Assembly: GCF_000716445.1 (NCBI RefSeq)
Contig: NZ_JNWK01000001.1
Span: 186,001-250,000 of the forward strand
DNA from: Streptomyces wedmorensis
GTDB lineage: Bacteria > Actinomycetota > Actinomycetes > Streptomycetales > Streptomycetaceae
Direction of reading: 5' to 3'
DNA: 64,000 bases
Made by a program: the position numbers and the translations under genes. Within the stretch, counting starts at the first letter, position 1, and every line of letters starts with the position of its first letter. Below the pieces are notes generated by a model. The model was given only the letters and a program-made list of their open reading frames with translations. It was not told where the DNA came from and made no database searches. Positions 26,548-39,529 of the stretch are shown here, piece by piece.

Positions 26548-27573
26548 TCAGGCGGAGGCGCGGCGGACCAGCGACGTCGGGGTGATCACGGACTCGGGGA
26601 CCTCGGGGCCGGTCCCGTCGAGCAGCCTCATCAGCAGCTTCACCATCAGCCGGCCCATGCCCTCGATGTCCTGGTGCACCGTGGTCAGGGCCGGACGGGT
26701 CCTGCGGACCACCGAGTCCATGTCGTCGAAGCCGACGACGGCCACGTCCTCCGGCACCCGGACGCCCCGCTCCCGCAGGGTGAGCAGCGCGCCCGACGCC
26801 ATCAGGTCGTTCGCGACGAACACGCCGTCGACGTCCGGCCGCCGGTCGAGCAGCTCCGCCATCGCGCGGGCCCCGCTCTCCTCGGTGAAGTCGCCCTGGC
26901 ACACCAGGGCGGGATCGGCGTCGATGAGGACGTCCCGATAGCCGTGGATCCGGTCGACGGCGGACGTCTGGTCGGGCGGCCCCGAGATGTGGGCGATGGT
27001 CCGGCGGCCGAGACCCACCAGGTGCCGCACCGCCTCACGGGCGCCGCCGCGGTTGTCGCAGTCGACGAACGGGATGGTCGGCGCGGTGCCGGGGGTGGGC
27101 CGCCCGCCGAAGACCACGGGGATCCTGGCCCGGTCGATCACGGCCGGCAGCGCGTCGTCGCTGTGCAGCGAGAACGCCAGCGCCCCGTCGACGTGCCCGC
27201 CGCCGAGATAGCGGGCGATGCGGTCGTGATCGCCCGGGCCCTCGACCCACAGCAGCACCAACTGGGCGTCGTGCGCAGTCAGTTCCCGGCTGATGCCGCG
27301 CACCTGCTGCTCGAAGAACGGATCCGAGAACACCCGGAACTCCGGCTCCGCGATGATCACCGCCACCGCGCCGTTGCGCCGGGTCACCAGCGTCCGCGCC
27401 GCGTGGTTGGGGACGTAACCGAGCTCCTCGACCGCCCGGCGCACCTTCTCGACCAGCGGAGTGCGCACGCCCGCGCCCCCGTTGACGACCCGCGAGGCCG
27501 TGGCGCGGGACACGCCCGCGTGCGCGGCGACGGCTTCCAGCGTGGGGCGGGACCCCGCGGTCTGTTCGGTCAC
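26548..27573 (-). CDS. LacI family transcriptional repressor of the beta-glucan locus
   Basis: The GTG at 27573 with GAGGAGC upstream gives 341 residues. The N-terminal LacI helix-turn-helix (TLEAVAAHAGVSRATASRVVNG) is at residues about 10-32 and the hinge helix follows (YVPNHAARTLV). The sugar-binding core has the usual ends (VGFDDMDSVVRRTRPALTTV). An operator of the same type as those at the transporter and glucanase genes lies 106 bases before its start, so autoregulation and control of all three units is likely. It resembles CebR, but the box differs slightly; a laminaribiose-type inducer is a guess. Confidence 0.92.
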   Translation of the reverse strand: MTEQTAGSRPTLEAVAAHAGVSRATASRVVNGGAGVRTPLVEKVRRAVEELGYVPNHAARTLVTRRNGAVAVIIAEPEFRVFSDPFFEQQVRGISRELTAHDAQLVLLWVEGPGDHDRIARYLGGGHVDGALAFSLHSDDALPAVIDRARIPVVFGGRPTPGTAPTIPFVDCDNRGGAREAVRHLVGLGRRTIAHISGPPDQTSAVDRIHGYRDVLIDADPALVCQGDFTEESGARAMAELLDRRPDVDGVFVANDLMASGALLTLRERGVRVPEDVAVVGFDDMDSVVRRTRPALTTVHQDIEGMGRLMVKLLMRLLDGTGPEVPESVITPTSLVRRASA

Positions 27574-27678
27574 GGCGGGCGCTCCTCGGCTGCGTCGGCT
27601 GGTGGGCGGGCGGCGGTCCCGGACGACGCCCTGGGGCCGTGGTCCCGCGCGTACCAGGATATCCGCAGCCCGAATCGA

Positions 27679-27694
27679 CTGAGAGCGCTCCCAG
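27679..27694. promoter_or_regulatory. LacI-type operator upstream of the repressor gene
   Basis: CTGAGAGCGCTCCCAG is the third copy of the box; one arm carries CCC instead of CTC, intermediate between this motif and the CebR box. Confidence 0.75.
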
Positions 27695-27772
27695 GGTCTG
27701 ATCCCGGACTCTGGTCCCGGACCCTGTTTCCGGCCTCTGTTCCCGGACCCCGTTCCCGGACTCCCGTCCGAG

Positions 27773-27811
27773 CGGGGATCCCGCCCGGACGACGCCCGGG
27801 CGGGATCCCCG
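27773..27811. terminator. Very strong 16-bp hairpin after the helicase operon
   Basis: CGGGGATCCCGCCCGG (27773-27788) pairs perfectly with 27796-27811 around a 7-base loop, 21 bases after the stop of the gene ending at 27832. Between it and 27694 lie degenerate TTCCCGGAC-type short repeats. Confidence 0.8.
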
Positions 27812-27831
27812 TACTCAGCCGCGGCCCGCAC

Positions 27832-28490
27832 TCAGCCCCGCGCGCCCTTCCCGGGCCCGCCCGGCCCGCGGAGTGCCGCACGGGCGGCCCGGTAGGCCTC
27901 GGCGGGATCGGCGTGCGGTACGGCGGCCGGCTGCCAGTCGCCGTAGCGCTCGACGTACGGGTGCCAGAGGCCATCAGGGCCGTGACGGAGCTGGACGCGG
28001 GCCGGCGCGTCGGTGAGGTGGTTGTGGTGGCGCTCCACCGGGGCCGTCGGCGCGGGCCGGAACGGCTGCACGGCGTGCTCCGCGGCGGCGAGGACCTCGG
28101 GATCGGCCGGCTGCGGGGCGAGGTGGGTCGCGACGGCGGCCGGGCCGCCGTACCGGTACGCGACGGCCAGCTGCCGTGTCCGCGGCACGGTGAGCCCGAG
28201 ATGCGCGGCGGCGGCCTCCAGGTACGCGTCTCCGTGGAGGGCGGCGAAGCGGGCCACGTCGACCGTGACGGCGTCGGCCGCCACCGCCGCGGTCCCGTCC
28301 CACGGGTCGTCGAGAAGCGCGGCCGCACGGCCCGCGGCGTCGGCGACGAGCACCCGCAGCACGTCCACGGAGGGGAGGGGGGCGGGGGGCGGTCCGTCGA
28401 CGGCGTCCAGGACGGGGAGGACGCCGCCGCCCGCCGCGACGCACCCGGTCGCGTCGGTGACGGGCGGCGGGACGGCGGCGGGCGAGGTGC

Positions 28491-28494
<4 letters not shown>
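27832..28494 (-). CDS. Partner protein of the SNF2 helicase, unknown function
   Basis: This 220-residue protein begins 4 bases inside the helicase stop codon (ATGA), so it is translationally coupled. It is Ala/Pro-rich with no signal peptide. The C-terminal part (NHLTDAPARVQLRHGPDGLW, then HPYVERYGDWQPA and DPAEAYRAARAAL) resembles, from memory, the C-terminus of SWIM-type zinc-finger proteins that accompany SNF2 helicases in Streptomyces. The SWIM cysteines themselves are missing; only one Cys is present. It may be a reduced form of that partner, acting with the helicase on nucleic acid (inference). Confidence 0.7.
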
Positions 28495-33167
<4,673 letters not shown>

Positions 33168-33295
33168 GAGGAGACCCTCCGAATGCGGAACGTGATGACA
33201 TGTGCGCGCTCAGTATACGGAGCGGAACGTGCGGGGGTGTCGACGTTCCCCGTATCGCCGGTACCCGCCCGGAGGTTCGGGGAAGGTCCGGACAT

Positions 33296-33334
33296 GGCTC
33301 CGCCCCGCACGCGAGCGGCGCGCGGGGCGGAGCC
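33296..33334. terminator. Hairpin downstream of cbtA
   Basis: GGCTCCGCCCCGC (33296-33308) pairs perfectly with 33322-33334 around a 13-base loop, 18 bases after the cbtA stop. The remaining spacer to 33168 is the helicase leader, with no other signal seen. Confidence 0.75.
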
Positions 33335-33351
33335 GTCGGGTCGGTCTCCGG

Positions 33352-34158
33352 TCAGCCGGCGACCGGCGCCCCGACCTGAGCCGGAGCTTCGGCGGCCACC
33401 CGGGGGGCGAGGGCCTTCTGCGCGAGGACGCCGAAGACCACCGCGAACACCGCCCACATGACCAGCTGGACGGCCAGCGAGGCCACCCTGAACTCCCAGA
33501 GCAGCGCGGCCGGGAAGCCGGCCTTGACCGCGTCGTCGTTGTCCGGCAGCACCGCGAAGGCGACGGCCGTCACGACGACGAAGCCGGCACCGGCGGCCAG
33601 GGTCGCGTTCCAGTTGCCCAGACGCGGCGCGAGCCGCCGCCCCGCGATCACCGCGGCGACGCCGAGGAGCACGCTGAGCAGGATCATCAGGAAGAACAGC
33701 GTCGTGCGCTTCCCGATCGTGTCCGGATTGCCGACGGCCGGCGGGGTCGCCGGGTACTTCAGGAACGGCACCAGGTAGACGGTGGTGAACGCGGCCGCCG
33801 AGACCAGCGCCGCGGTCGCCCGCGGGCTGAACCGGCCGACGCGGCCCAGCGTGAAGGAGAACGCGAGGGCGGCGATGCCGCCCAGCGCCACTCCGTACAC
33901 CAGGACGCCGGTGGCCAGGCCGAACGTCGACTGGACGTCGCGGCTGACCGCTTCCTCCTCGGCGGGCTCCTCGGCGGCCGCGGCGCCGTGACCGGCGTGC
34001 GCCCCGGCCTCGTGGGCGGCCTGGGCCTCCTCGACGGCGATGGAGCCGTTCACGGGAGGCTCACCCACCACGTAGGCGACGGCGAAGGCGAACAGCCCGG
34101 CGACCAGGCCCGCGAGCATGCCACGGACCAGCAGGGATCTCACAGTTGAGGCGTGCAT
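33352..34158 (-). CDS. cbtA: CbtA family cobalt transporter subunit
   Basis: The ATG at 34158 gives 268 residues with five to six hydrophobic segments (LLVRGMLAGLVAGLFAFAVAY first, VQLVMWAVFAVVFGVLAQKAL last). A His/Glu-rich loop (AHEAGAHAGHG, then EEPAEEE) near residues 55-75 is a likely metal-binding site. CbtA proteins are cobalt transporters typically controlled by cobalamin riboswitches. It follows cbtB by 14 bases, and the riboswitch lies upstream of cbtB. Cobalt would feed B12 synthesis. Confidence 0.92.
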   Translation of the reverse strand: MHASTVRSLLVRGMLAGLVAGLFAFAVAYVVGEPPVNGSIAVEEAQAAHEAGAHAGHGAAAAEEPAEEEAVSRDVQSTFGLATGVLVYGVALGGIAALAFSFTLGRVGRFSPRATAALVSAAAFTTVYLVPFLKYPATPPAVGNPDTIGKRTTLFFLMILLSVLLGVAAVIAGRRLAPRLGNWNATLAAGAGFVVVTAVAFAVLPDNDDAVKAGFPAALLWEFRVASLAVQLVMWAVFAVVFGVLAQKALAPRVAAEAPAQVGAPVAG

Positions 34159-34172
34159 GTACGGAACGCCCC

Positions 34173-34400
34173 TCAGTGGCAGGGGAAGCCGAGCAGGTGG
34201 CGACCGTCGTGCACCCACTCGTGCACGTCGGAGCCCGCGAACAGCGAGGTGGCACCTTGCTCGGCGCCGACGAAGTACAGCGCGATCAGGGCGAGAAGGC
34301 CGACGAAGAAGGCCCAGGGAAGGACGGCCCGGACGGGCAGCGGAGCCGGTACGGCCACGGAAGGGGCGGAAACGGCAGCGGAGACGACAGCCTCGGCCAT
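34173..34400 (-). CDS. cbtB: CbtB family cobalt transporter subunit
   Basis: The ATG at 34400 (AGGAGG seven bases upstream) gives 75 residues with one membrane helix (LPWAFFVGLLALIALYFVGA). The conserved His-rich C-terminus (HEWVHDGRHLLGFPCH) marks CbtB and is thought to bind metal. It is the first gene of the riboswitch-controlled cbtBA pair. Translation would be blocked or the transcript ended when adenosylcobalamin is bound. Confidence 0.92.
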   Translation of the reverse strand: MAEAVVSAAVSAPSVAVPAPLPVRAVLPWAFFVGLLALIALYFVGAEQGATSLFAGSDVHEWVHDGRHLLGFPCH

Positions 34401-34451
34401 GATGAAACCTCCTGCGGGAACTCGCGTCCCAAACGGTGGTGCAAGACGACG

Positions 34452-34580
34452 GTCCACGGGTCTGACTTCACGCGACGTCACCTTCCGGGCCGCCGCGGCT
34501 TACAGTGGCGCGACCGTGCCGGGTTCTCACCGGACTTCCGTCTCGCCGTCGTCACGCTGTTCAAATGTCGCCTGACCGTA
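34452..34580 (-). promoter_or_regulatory. Cobalamin (B12) riboswitch upstream of cbtBA
   Basis: On the minus strand the core reads GGAAGTCCGGTGAGAACC, then GCGCCACTGTAAGC (within 34498-34539), and closes with GTCAGACCC near 34458-34466. This is the order and wording of the conserved cobalamin riboswitch core and B12 box. The leader then runs about 50 bases to the cbtB ribosome site. The outer boundaries are approximate. Confidence 0.9.
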
Positions 34581-34658
34581 CCGCGTGCGGAGGCCGCCGC
34601 CAAGAGTGTGAGGCCTGGATCACTCTCCGTACGCTCCCCGACGAGAACAAGGAACTCG

Positions 34659-35231
34659 ATGACAGTCCGGCTGACGCTGATCTCCCCGGCGACGAGCGAG
34701 TCGATGCGCGAGGTGCGCTTCGACGACGACGGCCCCCTCGACCCGGCTGGGGTCGCCCGCGCCGAGTCCGTCGCCTCCTCGGTCTCCCCCGCCCCCCGCG
34801 CCTACACCTCGCCGTCCGCACGCTGTCGCGGCACCGCGCTGGCGCTCGGTCTCCACGCCGAACCGGTGAGCGAACTCGCCGCCTGCGACATGGGGCGTTG
34901 GCGGGGACGGACGCTCGCCGACGTCGCCGCGGGCGAGGAACAGGCGGTCGCCGCCTGGCTCTCCGACCCGTCGGCGGCACCCCACGGCGGCGAGTCCCTG
35001 CGGGACCTCGGACACAGGGTCGGCTCCTGGCTCGACGCGCTCCCGGCCGTCTCGGGTCCCGTCGTCGCCGTCGCCGAACCGGACGTCGTCCGTGCCGCCG
35101 TCCTGCACGCCCTCGGGGCATCCGACGGCACCTCCTGGCGCCTCGACGTCCGGCCCCTGACGGCCGTTCACCTCACCGGCCGCGCCGGCCGGTGGAACCT
35201 ACGAGTCGGCGAGGCGCTCGCCCCCCTGTAG
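34659..35231 (+). CDS. Histidine-phosphatase-fold protein lacking catalytic histidines
   Basis: The ATG at 34659 (AAGGA upstream) gives 190 residues. The fold is recognisable from YTSPSARCRGTALALG, ELAACDMGRWRGRTLADV and HGGESLRDLGHRVGSWLDAL. However, the N-terminal RHG motif is replaced by SPA (LISPAT, residues 7-12) and the second catalytic His is Glu140 (VAVAEPDVVR). Phosphatase activity by the usual phospho-histidine route is therefore unlikely. Divergent from the riboswitch-controlled cbtBA; relatives with intact sites include alpha-ribazole phosphatase, so a link to cobalamin is possible but unproven. Confidence 0.8.
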   Translation: MTVRLTLISPATSESMREVRFDDDGPLDPAGVARAESVASSVSPAPRAYTSPSARCRGTALALGLHAEPVSELAACDMGRWRGRTLADVAAGEEQAVAAWLSDPSAAPHGGESLRDLGHRVGSWLDALPAVSGPVVAVAEPDVVRAAVLHALGASDGTSWRLDVRPLTAVHLTGRAGRWNLRVGEALAPL

Positions 35232-35249
35232 GGGCCGCGCCTCGCCGAC
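35205..35249. terminator. Bidirectional hairpin at the phosphatase/permease junction
   Basis: GTCGGCGAGGCG (35205-35216) pairs perfectly with 35238-35249. The stem begins inside the last codons of the phosphatase-like gene and lies between it and the convergent permease. Confidence 0.7.
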
Positions 35250-35265
35250 GTGCGGTCGTCGTGGG

Positions 35266-36387
35266 TCACACGGGCCGGTGCCACTCCCGGATCAGCAGGT
35301 AGCCGAGGTAACCGCCGCCGACGGCCATCGTGTAGAGGCCGACGGGCAGGTCGTCGAAGAGTGGCAGCTGCTGCGCGGTGAGGTCGGCGAGGACCAGGAG
35401 CAGCGCGCCGAGGAGGGTGGACATCACGAGGTGGGGTCCGCCGCTGCGGGTGACGCGCTTGGCGATCTGCGGCGCCGTCAGGGAGATGAAGGCGATCGGG
35501 CCGGCGACGCTGACGGCGCCGGCGGAGAGCATGATCGACAGGGCGATCGCCGCGGTTGCCGTACGGGCCGGACGGGCGCCGAGGCCGGTGGAGGTGTCGT
35601 CGCCCATCTCGCCGATGCTCAGCGGCCGGGCGAGCAGAGCGGCGAACGGCACGCACACGAGGAGGACGATCCAGATCGTCGTCGCGTCCTCCCAGGAACG
35701 CGCGGAGAGGCTGCCGTTGATGTACGCGGTGAGGGCGCTGGCCTTGTCCCGCTCGACGGCGTACACCACGTACTGCGTGAGGGCCGTCGCCATCGCGGCG
35801 ACGCCGATGCCGGCCACCACCAGACGTCCCGGGCTGCGGAAGCCCGTCCCGGTGGAGAAGTAGACGACGGCCATGGCGATCAGTCCGCCGAGCAGCGAGC
35901 CGACGGCGATCGGCATGACGTCCGGCAGGAAGAGCGCGGCGGCCGCCGCGCCCGCCCCGGCGCCGGCGCCGAGCCCGATCACGTCGGGGCTGCCCAGCGG
36001 ATTGCGGGTGACGGACTGGAACAGCGCCCCGGAGAGCCCGAAGGCCGCGCCGGTGCCGATGGCCACCACGAGCCGCGGGCCGCGCAGCCGGTTCAGGACG
36101 AAGGCGTTCTTGCCCCTCGCCTCGCCCATGAGCGCCGACGGGAGGTCTGCGAGGTCGATGCCGAGCCTGCCCATCGACAGCGTCGCCACGGCACCGCCGA
36201 GGAGCAGCAGCAGGCTGATCGCGGCGGCGATCAGGGAGGAGCGGCGCACGGGTACGGCCACCCAGGGGCCGATGCGGACCATGATGCGGCGCACGGGTCG
36301 CGCTTGGCGGCGCGCCGTGGTCCCGGCCCGGGTGTCGGTACCGGCGTCGGCGCCGGTCGGGGTGTCGGTCGGGTCGGCGGTCTTCAT
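35266..36387 (-). CDS. FecCD-family siderophore ABC permease, second subunit
   Basis: The ATG at 36387 gives 373 residues with an unusually long Thr/Ala/Arg-rich cytoplasmic tail of about 45 residues, then about ten membrane helices. Conserved FecCD wording is present (RGPRLVVAIGTGAAFGLSGALFQSVTRNPLGSPDVIG; AGPIAFISLTAPQIAKRVT). It overlaps the upstream permease stop by 4 bases. It forms the membrane channel for ferric siderophore with its partner. No ATPase gene follows. Confidence 0.92.
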   Translation of the reverse strand: MKTADPTDTPTGADAGTDTRAGTTARRQARPVRRIMVRIGPWVAVPVRRSSLIAAAISLLLLLGGAVATLSMGRLGIDLADLPSALMGEARGKNAFVLNRLRGPRLVVAIGTGAAFGLSGALFQSVTRNPLGSPDVIGLGAGAGAGAAAAALFLPDVMPIAVGSLLGGLIAMAVVYFSTGTGFRSPGRLVVAGIGVAAMATALTQYVVYAVERDKASALTAYINGSLSARSWEDATTIWIVLLVCVPFAALLARPLSIGEMGDDTSTGLGARPARTATAAIALSIMLSAGAVSVAGPIAFISLTAPQIAKRVTRSGGPHLVMSTLLGALLLVLADLTAQQLPLFDDLPVGLYTMAVGGGYLGYLLIREWHRPV

Positions 36388-37418
36388 GCCGCTCCCCTCA
36401 TGCGGCGGACGGCGAAGAGCAGGGCGGGGGCTCCCACGAAGGCGGTGACGACGCCGACCATGAGCTCCTGCGGCCGCAGGAGGACCCGTCCGATGACGTC
36501 CGCGAACAGCAGCAGGGTGGGCCCCGCGAGGGATGCGAAGAGGATCTGCAGGCGGAAGTCGGCGCCCACCAGGGCCCGGACGAGGTGCGGGACGGCGAGT
36601 CCGACGAAGGCGATGGGACCCACCGCCGCCGTGGCGGCGCCGGCGAGCAGGGTCGCGGCCAGCAGTCCGGCACCCTTCACGCGCGCGGGGCTGATGCCGA
36701 GGGAGGCGGCCTTGTCGTCGCCCATCGCCATGGCGTTGAGCCCCGGCGCGAGCAGCGCCGCGAGGACGAACCCCGCCCCGGCGAACGGCAGGACCGCCCA
36801 GACGGCGTCGAACCCGCGGCCGCCGAGCGCGCCGACCACCCAGTAGCGGTACGTGTCGAAGACCTGGGGCTTGGAGAGGGCGACGGCCTGGATGAACGCG
36901 GCCAGGACGGCGGACAGCACCGCGCCGGCGAGCACCAGGCGGACCGGGCTGCTGCCGCCGCCGGCCGTGCCGATGAGGTGCACGACGACACCGGTCGCGA
37001 GTGCGCCGACCAGGGCCCACCAGATGGTCTCCCGCTGCCCGGAGGCACCGAGGAACGCCGTGGCGGCGACGATGCTGGCGGACGCGCCCGCGTTGATGCC
37101 GAGCAGGCCGGGCTCGGCCAGCGGGTTGCGCGTGATGCCCTGCATCAGGGTGCCCGCGACGGCGAGGCAGAGCCCCGCGAGCACCCCGAGGGCGGTGCGC
37201 GGATAGCGGCTCTCGATGACGGTACGGGTGTACTCGTCGCCGCCGCCGGTGAGGACCCGCAGGACGTCGCCTGCGGACGTCGCCTTGCTGCCGAACATCA
37301 CGCTGGCCAGCAGCGCCAGGGCGAACAGGGTCAGGCACAGCACGGCGGCCATGACATGCCGGGCAGGGCCCCGCCGTGAGACGGCGGGGCCCTGGCCGAT
37401 CCGGGAGAGAGTGGTCAC
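36384..37418 (-). CDS. FecCD-family siderophore ABC permease, first subunit
   Basis: The GTG at 37418 gives 344 residues with about ten membrane helices. FecCD signatures: RYPRTALGVLAGLCLAVAGT followed by LMQGITRNPLAEPGLLGINAG, and GPIAFVGLAVPHLVRALVG. It starts 14 bases after the binding-protein stop with little Shine-Dalgarno, so translation is probably coupled. It works as a heterodimer with the permease at 35266. Confidence 0.93.
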   Translation of the reverse strand: MTTLSRIGQGPAVSRRGPARHVMAAVLCLTLFALALLASVMFGSKATSAGDVLRVLTGGGDEYTRTVIESRYPRTALGVLAGLCLAVAGTLMQGITRNPLAEPGLLGINAGASASIVAATAFLGASGQRETIWWALVGALATGVVVHLIGTAGGGSSPVRLVLAGAVLSAVLAAFIQAVALSKPQVFDTYRYWVVGALGGRGFDAVWAVLPFAGAGFVLAALLAPGLNAMAMGDDKAASLGISPARVKGAGLLAATLLAGAATAAVGPIAFVGLAVPHLVRALVGADFRLQILFASLAGPTLLLFADVIGRVLLRPQELMVGVVTAFVGAPALLFAVRRMRGAA

Positions 37419-37432
37419 GCTGTGAACCGCTG

Positions 37433-38488
37433 TTACTTCCCGGCCTTGGCGACGGCCTTGTCGATCATCGGCAGGTAGCGCTCGATGCTGTACGGCACCG
37501 TGAGCGGGTTGATCATCGAGGAGGCGGTGACGAAGGGGGTGTCGTGGCTGTAGACCAGCGCGTCCTTCTTCACGGCGGGGATGGCCGCGTACAGCGGCTG
37601 GGCCTCGACGGCCTTGCGGGACTTCTCGTCCATGTAGAAGGTGAAGGCGATGTCGCTCTTCGCCAGCTTGTTGGCGTTCTCCAGGCCGATCAGGGCCGAG
37701 TCAGTGCCCTCGGTCTCCGGGAAGGTGTTCACGATCGGGTCGACCTTGAGGCCCAGCTTGGAGACCATGGCGACGCGCTGCTCCTCGGGCTTGAAGATGC
37801 CGAGGCTGCCGGGGCCGGTGTTGTAGATGTACGAGAACGTGACGTTCTTGTAGTTGGGACGGGAGGCCGCCGCGTCGGCGAGCTGCTTGTCGATCTTCGA
37901 CTCGAGCTCCTTGGCCTTCTCCGGCTGACCGAGCGCCTTGGTGATGATCTCGATCTGCTGGTCCCAGTTCGTGCTCCACGCCTTCTCGGGGTAGGCGACG
38001 GTGGGCGCGATGTCCTTGAGGATGTCGTACTGCTTCTGCGTCAGGCCGGACCAGGGGGCCAGGATGACGTCGGGCTCGAGCTCGGTGATGGCCTCGATGT
38101 CGAGCTCCTCGCCGCCCTTGAACTGCTTGGGCAGCGTGCCGCCGGACTTGGTCACGGCCTCGTGGATCCACGGGAGGTAGCCGGACTTGTCGCTGCCCCA
38201 GGGGTACTCCTCGATGCCCACGGGGACGTTGCCGAGGGCGATGGCGGTCTCGGCCGAGCCCTGGCCGAGAGTCACCACGCGCTTGGGCTTCTCCTTGATG
38301 ACCGCGTCACCGAGGGCGCTCTTGATGGTGACGGGGAAGGCGGCCGTCGCCGGAGCCTTGGTCGCGCCGCCCGCAGCGTCGTCCTTCTTCTCGTCCGAAC
38401 CGCAGCCGGTCACCATGAGGCCGAGCGAGACCGCGGCGGCGCCGGCCGCCAGGACGCGACGGCGAAGGGGCGTGAACACAGCAGGCAT
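37433..38488 (-). CDS. Iron-siderophore ABC transporter substrate-binding lipoprotein
   Basis: This 351-residue protein has a lipoprotein signal with lipobox LMVTGC (about residues 24-29). It has a class III (FepB/FhuD-like) binding fold: KRVVTLGQGSAETAIALGNVPVGI near the start and a long connecting helix. It captures a ferric siderophore and passes it to the two permeases downstream. An iron box about 95 bases upstream predicts repression by DmdR/IdeR when iron is ample. No siderophore synthesis gene is nearby, so uptake of an external or distant siderophore is likely. Confidence 0.92.
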   Translation of the reverse strand: MPAVFTPLRRRVLAAGAAAVSLGLMVTGCGSDEKKDDAAGGATKAPATAAFPVTIKSALGDAVIKEKPKRVVTLGQGSAETAIALGNVPVGIEEYPWGSDKSGYLPWIHEAVTKSGGTLPKQFKGGEELDIEAITELEPDVILAPWSGLTQKQYDILKDIAPTVAYPEKAWSTNWDQQIEIITKALGQPEKAKELESKIDKQLADAAASRPNYKNVTFSYIYNTGPGSLGIFKPEEQRVAMVSKLGLKVDPIVNTFPETEGTDSALIGLENANKLAKSDIAFTFYMDEKSRKAVEAQPLYAAIPAVKKDALVYSHDTPFVTASSMINPLTVPYSIERYLPMIDKAVAKAGK

Positions 38489-38582
38489 GGTGGATCCTTG
38501 TCTCCGGGCAGGGGGTGCTGAGGCGCCACCGGAGGCCTCCCCGGGCAGGGGAGAACCAGGCAGCGACCATCGCGAGGCGTTG

Positions 38583-38600
38583 TTAGGTGAGCCTAACCTA
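38583..38600. promoter_or_regulatory. DmdR/IdeR-type iron box
   Basis: TTAGGTGAGCCTAACCTA matches the actinobacterial iron-box consensus (TTAGGTTAGGCTAACCTAA) closely. It lies about 95 bases upstream of the siderophore-binding lipoprotein. Confidence 0.88.
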
Positions 38601-38685
38601 TCTCCTCGGGAGGTGGATCACCAGGGGTCTCCCGCCCCCGGACGGCCGCCCCGCTCCCCGCTCGGCCGCGGCGCCGGACCGCCCG

Positions 38686-39420
38686 TCAGGCCGGCGGCTC
38701 GCCCCAGGCCGTGGTCAGTCCGTCCAGCCACGCGGGCGGCAGCTCGGCCGCGTCCCACTCCTCGTGCAGGGCGGCGGGGGCCGTGGCCAGTCGCTCCAGC
38801 ACGGCGACGCTGGTGGGGGAGTGGACGAGGGAGTAGCGGCCGTGGATCGCGATCGCGCTGCCGGGGCCGTATTCCGCGTACAACCGTTCGAGGCGCGCGC
38901 GGTGCGTGGACGCGAACTCGGTCAGGCGCCCCGCGTACCGGGAGCGCTGCCGGGAGCTCATCGTGCCGAGCACGGCCCTGAGCACCTGGTCGGTGACCTC
39001 GGGATCCAGGTCCGACTCGTCCGTGAACGACAGGTAGAGCGGGGTCATCGCGACCTTGGTCCGCGTGACCTCCGTCCGTCCCACGGGCGGGCGTTCGTCG
39101 GGGGAGTCCGCCGTCGGGTCGGCGGCGACGGCGCGCCGCAGGGCGCGCTCGGCGACCTCGCCGAGCGCGTCGGTCACGGCCCGGGTGCCGTCGAGCCAAC
39201 CGGACGCGTACGGCTCGCCCTTCCCCTCCGGAGCGGGCCACGGACCCCTGCCGACCTCCTCGTAGGCGAGTGCGACGGCACCGGCCTCGACGAACCCGAT
39301 GAGCTCCTCCGCGTCGCCGGACCAGACACCCGCCCTGGCGAGCAGCTGGAGGAGCGTCCTCTTCGCATTGAGCACGCTGACCGCGTCCAGCTGCTGCCGT
39401 CCTTCTTCGGCGGTGGTCAT
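38686..39420 (-). CDS. Hypothetical cytoplasmic protein
   Basis: The ATG at 39420 with GAGGAGG upstream gives 244 residues with no signal peptide or membrane helix. It is acidic and largely helical (LNAKRTLLQLLARAGVWSGD; TDQVLRAVLGTMSSRQRSRYAG). I do not recognise a family. It stands alone between the iron-uptake operon and the amidohydrolase gene, with 109 bases on the upstream side, and could be transcribed with neither. Codon use is like its neighbours. Confidence 0.7.
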   Translation of the reverse strand: MTTAEEGRQQLDAVSVLNAKRTLLQLLARAGVWSGDAEELIGFVEAGAVALAYEEVGRGPWPAPEGKGEPYASGWLDGTRAVTDALGEVAERALRRAVAADPTADSPDERPPVGRTEVTRTKVAMTPLYLSFTDESDLDPEVTDQVLRAVLGTMSSRQRSRYAGRLTEFASTHRARLERLYAEYGPGSAIAIHGRYSLVHSPTSVAVLERLATAPAALHEEWDAAELPPAWLDGLTTAWGEPPA

Positions 39421-39529
39421 GGGGTCCTCCTCGTCGTAGGGACGGCGTGGTGCGAGTACGCGGAACGCTCGCTTCGAGCCTACGCAACGCCCGCCCCTCA
39501 CCGCCTCCACCAGGGCTCTCCCCGTCGCG

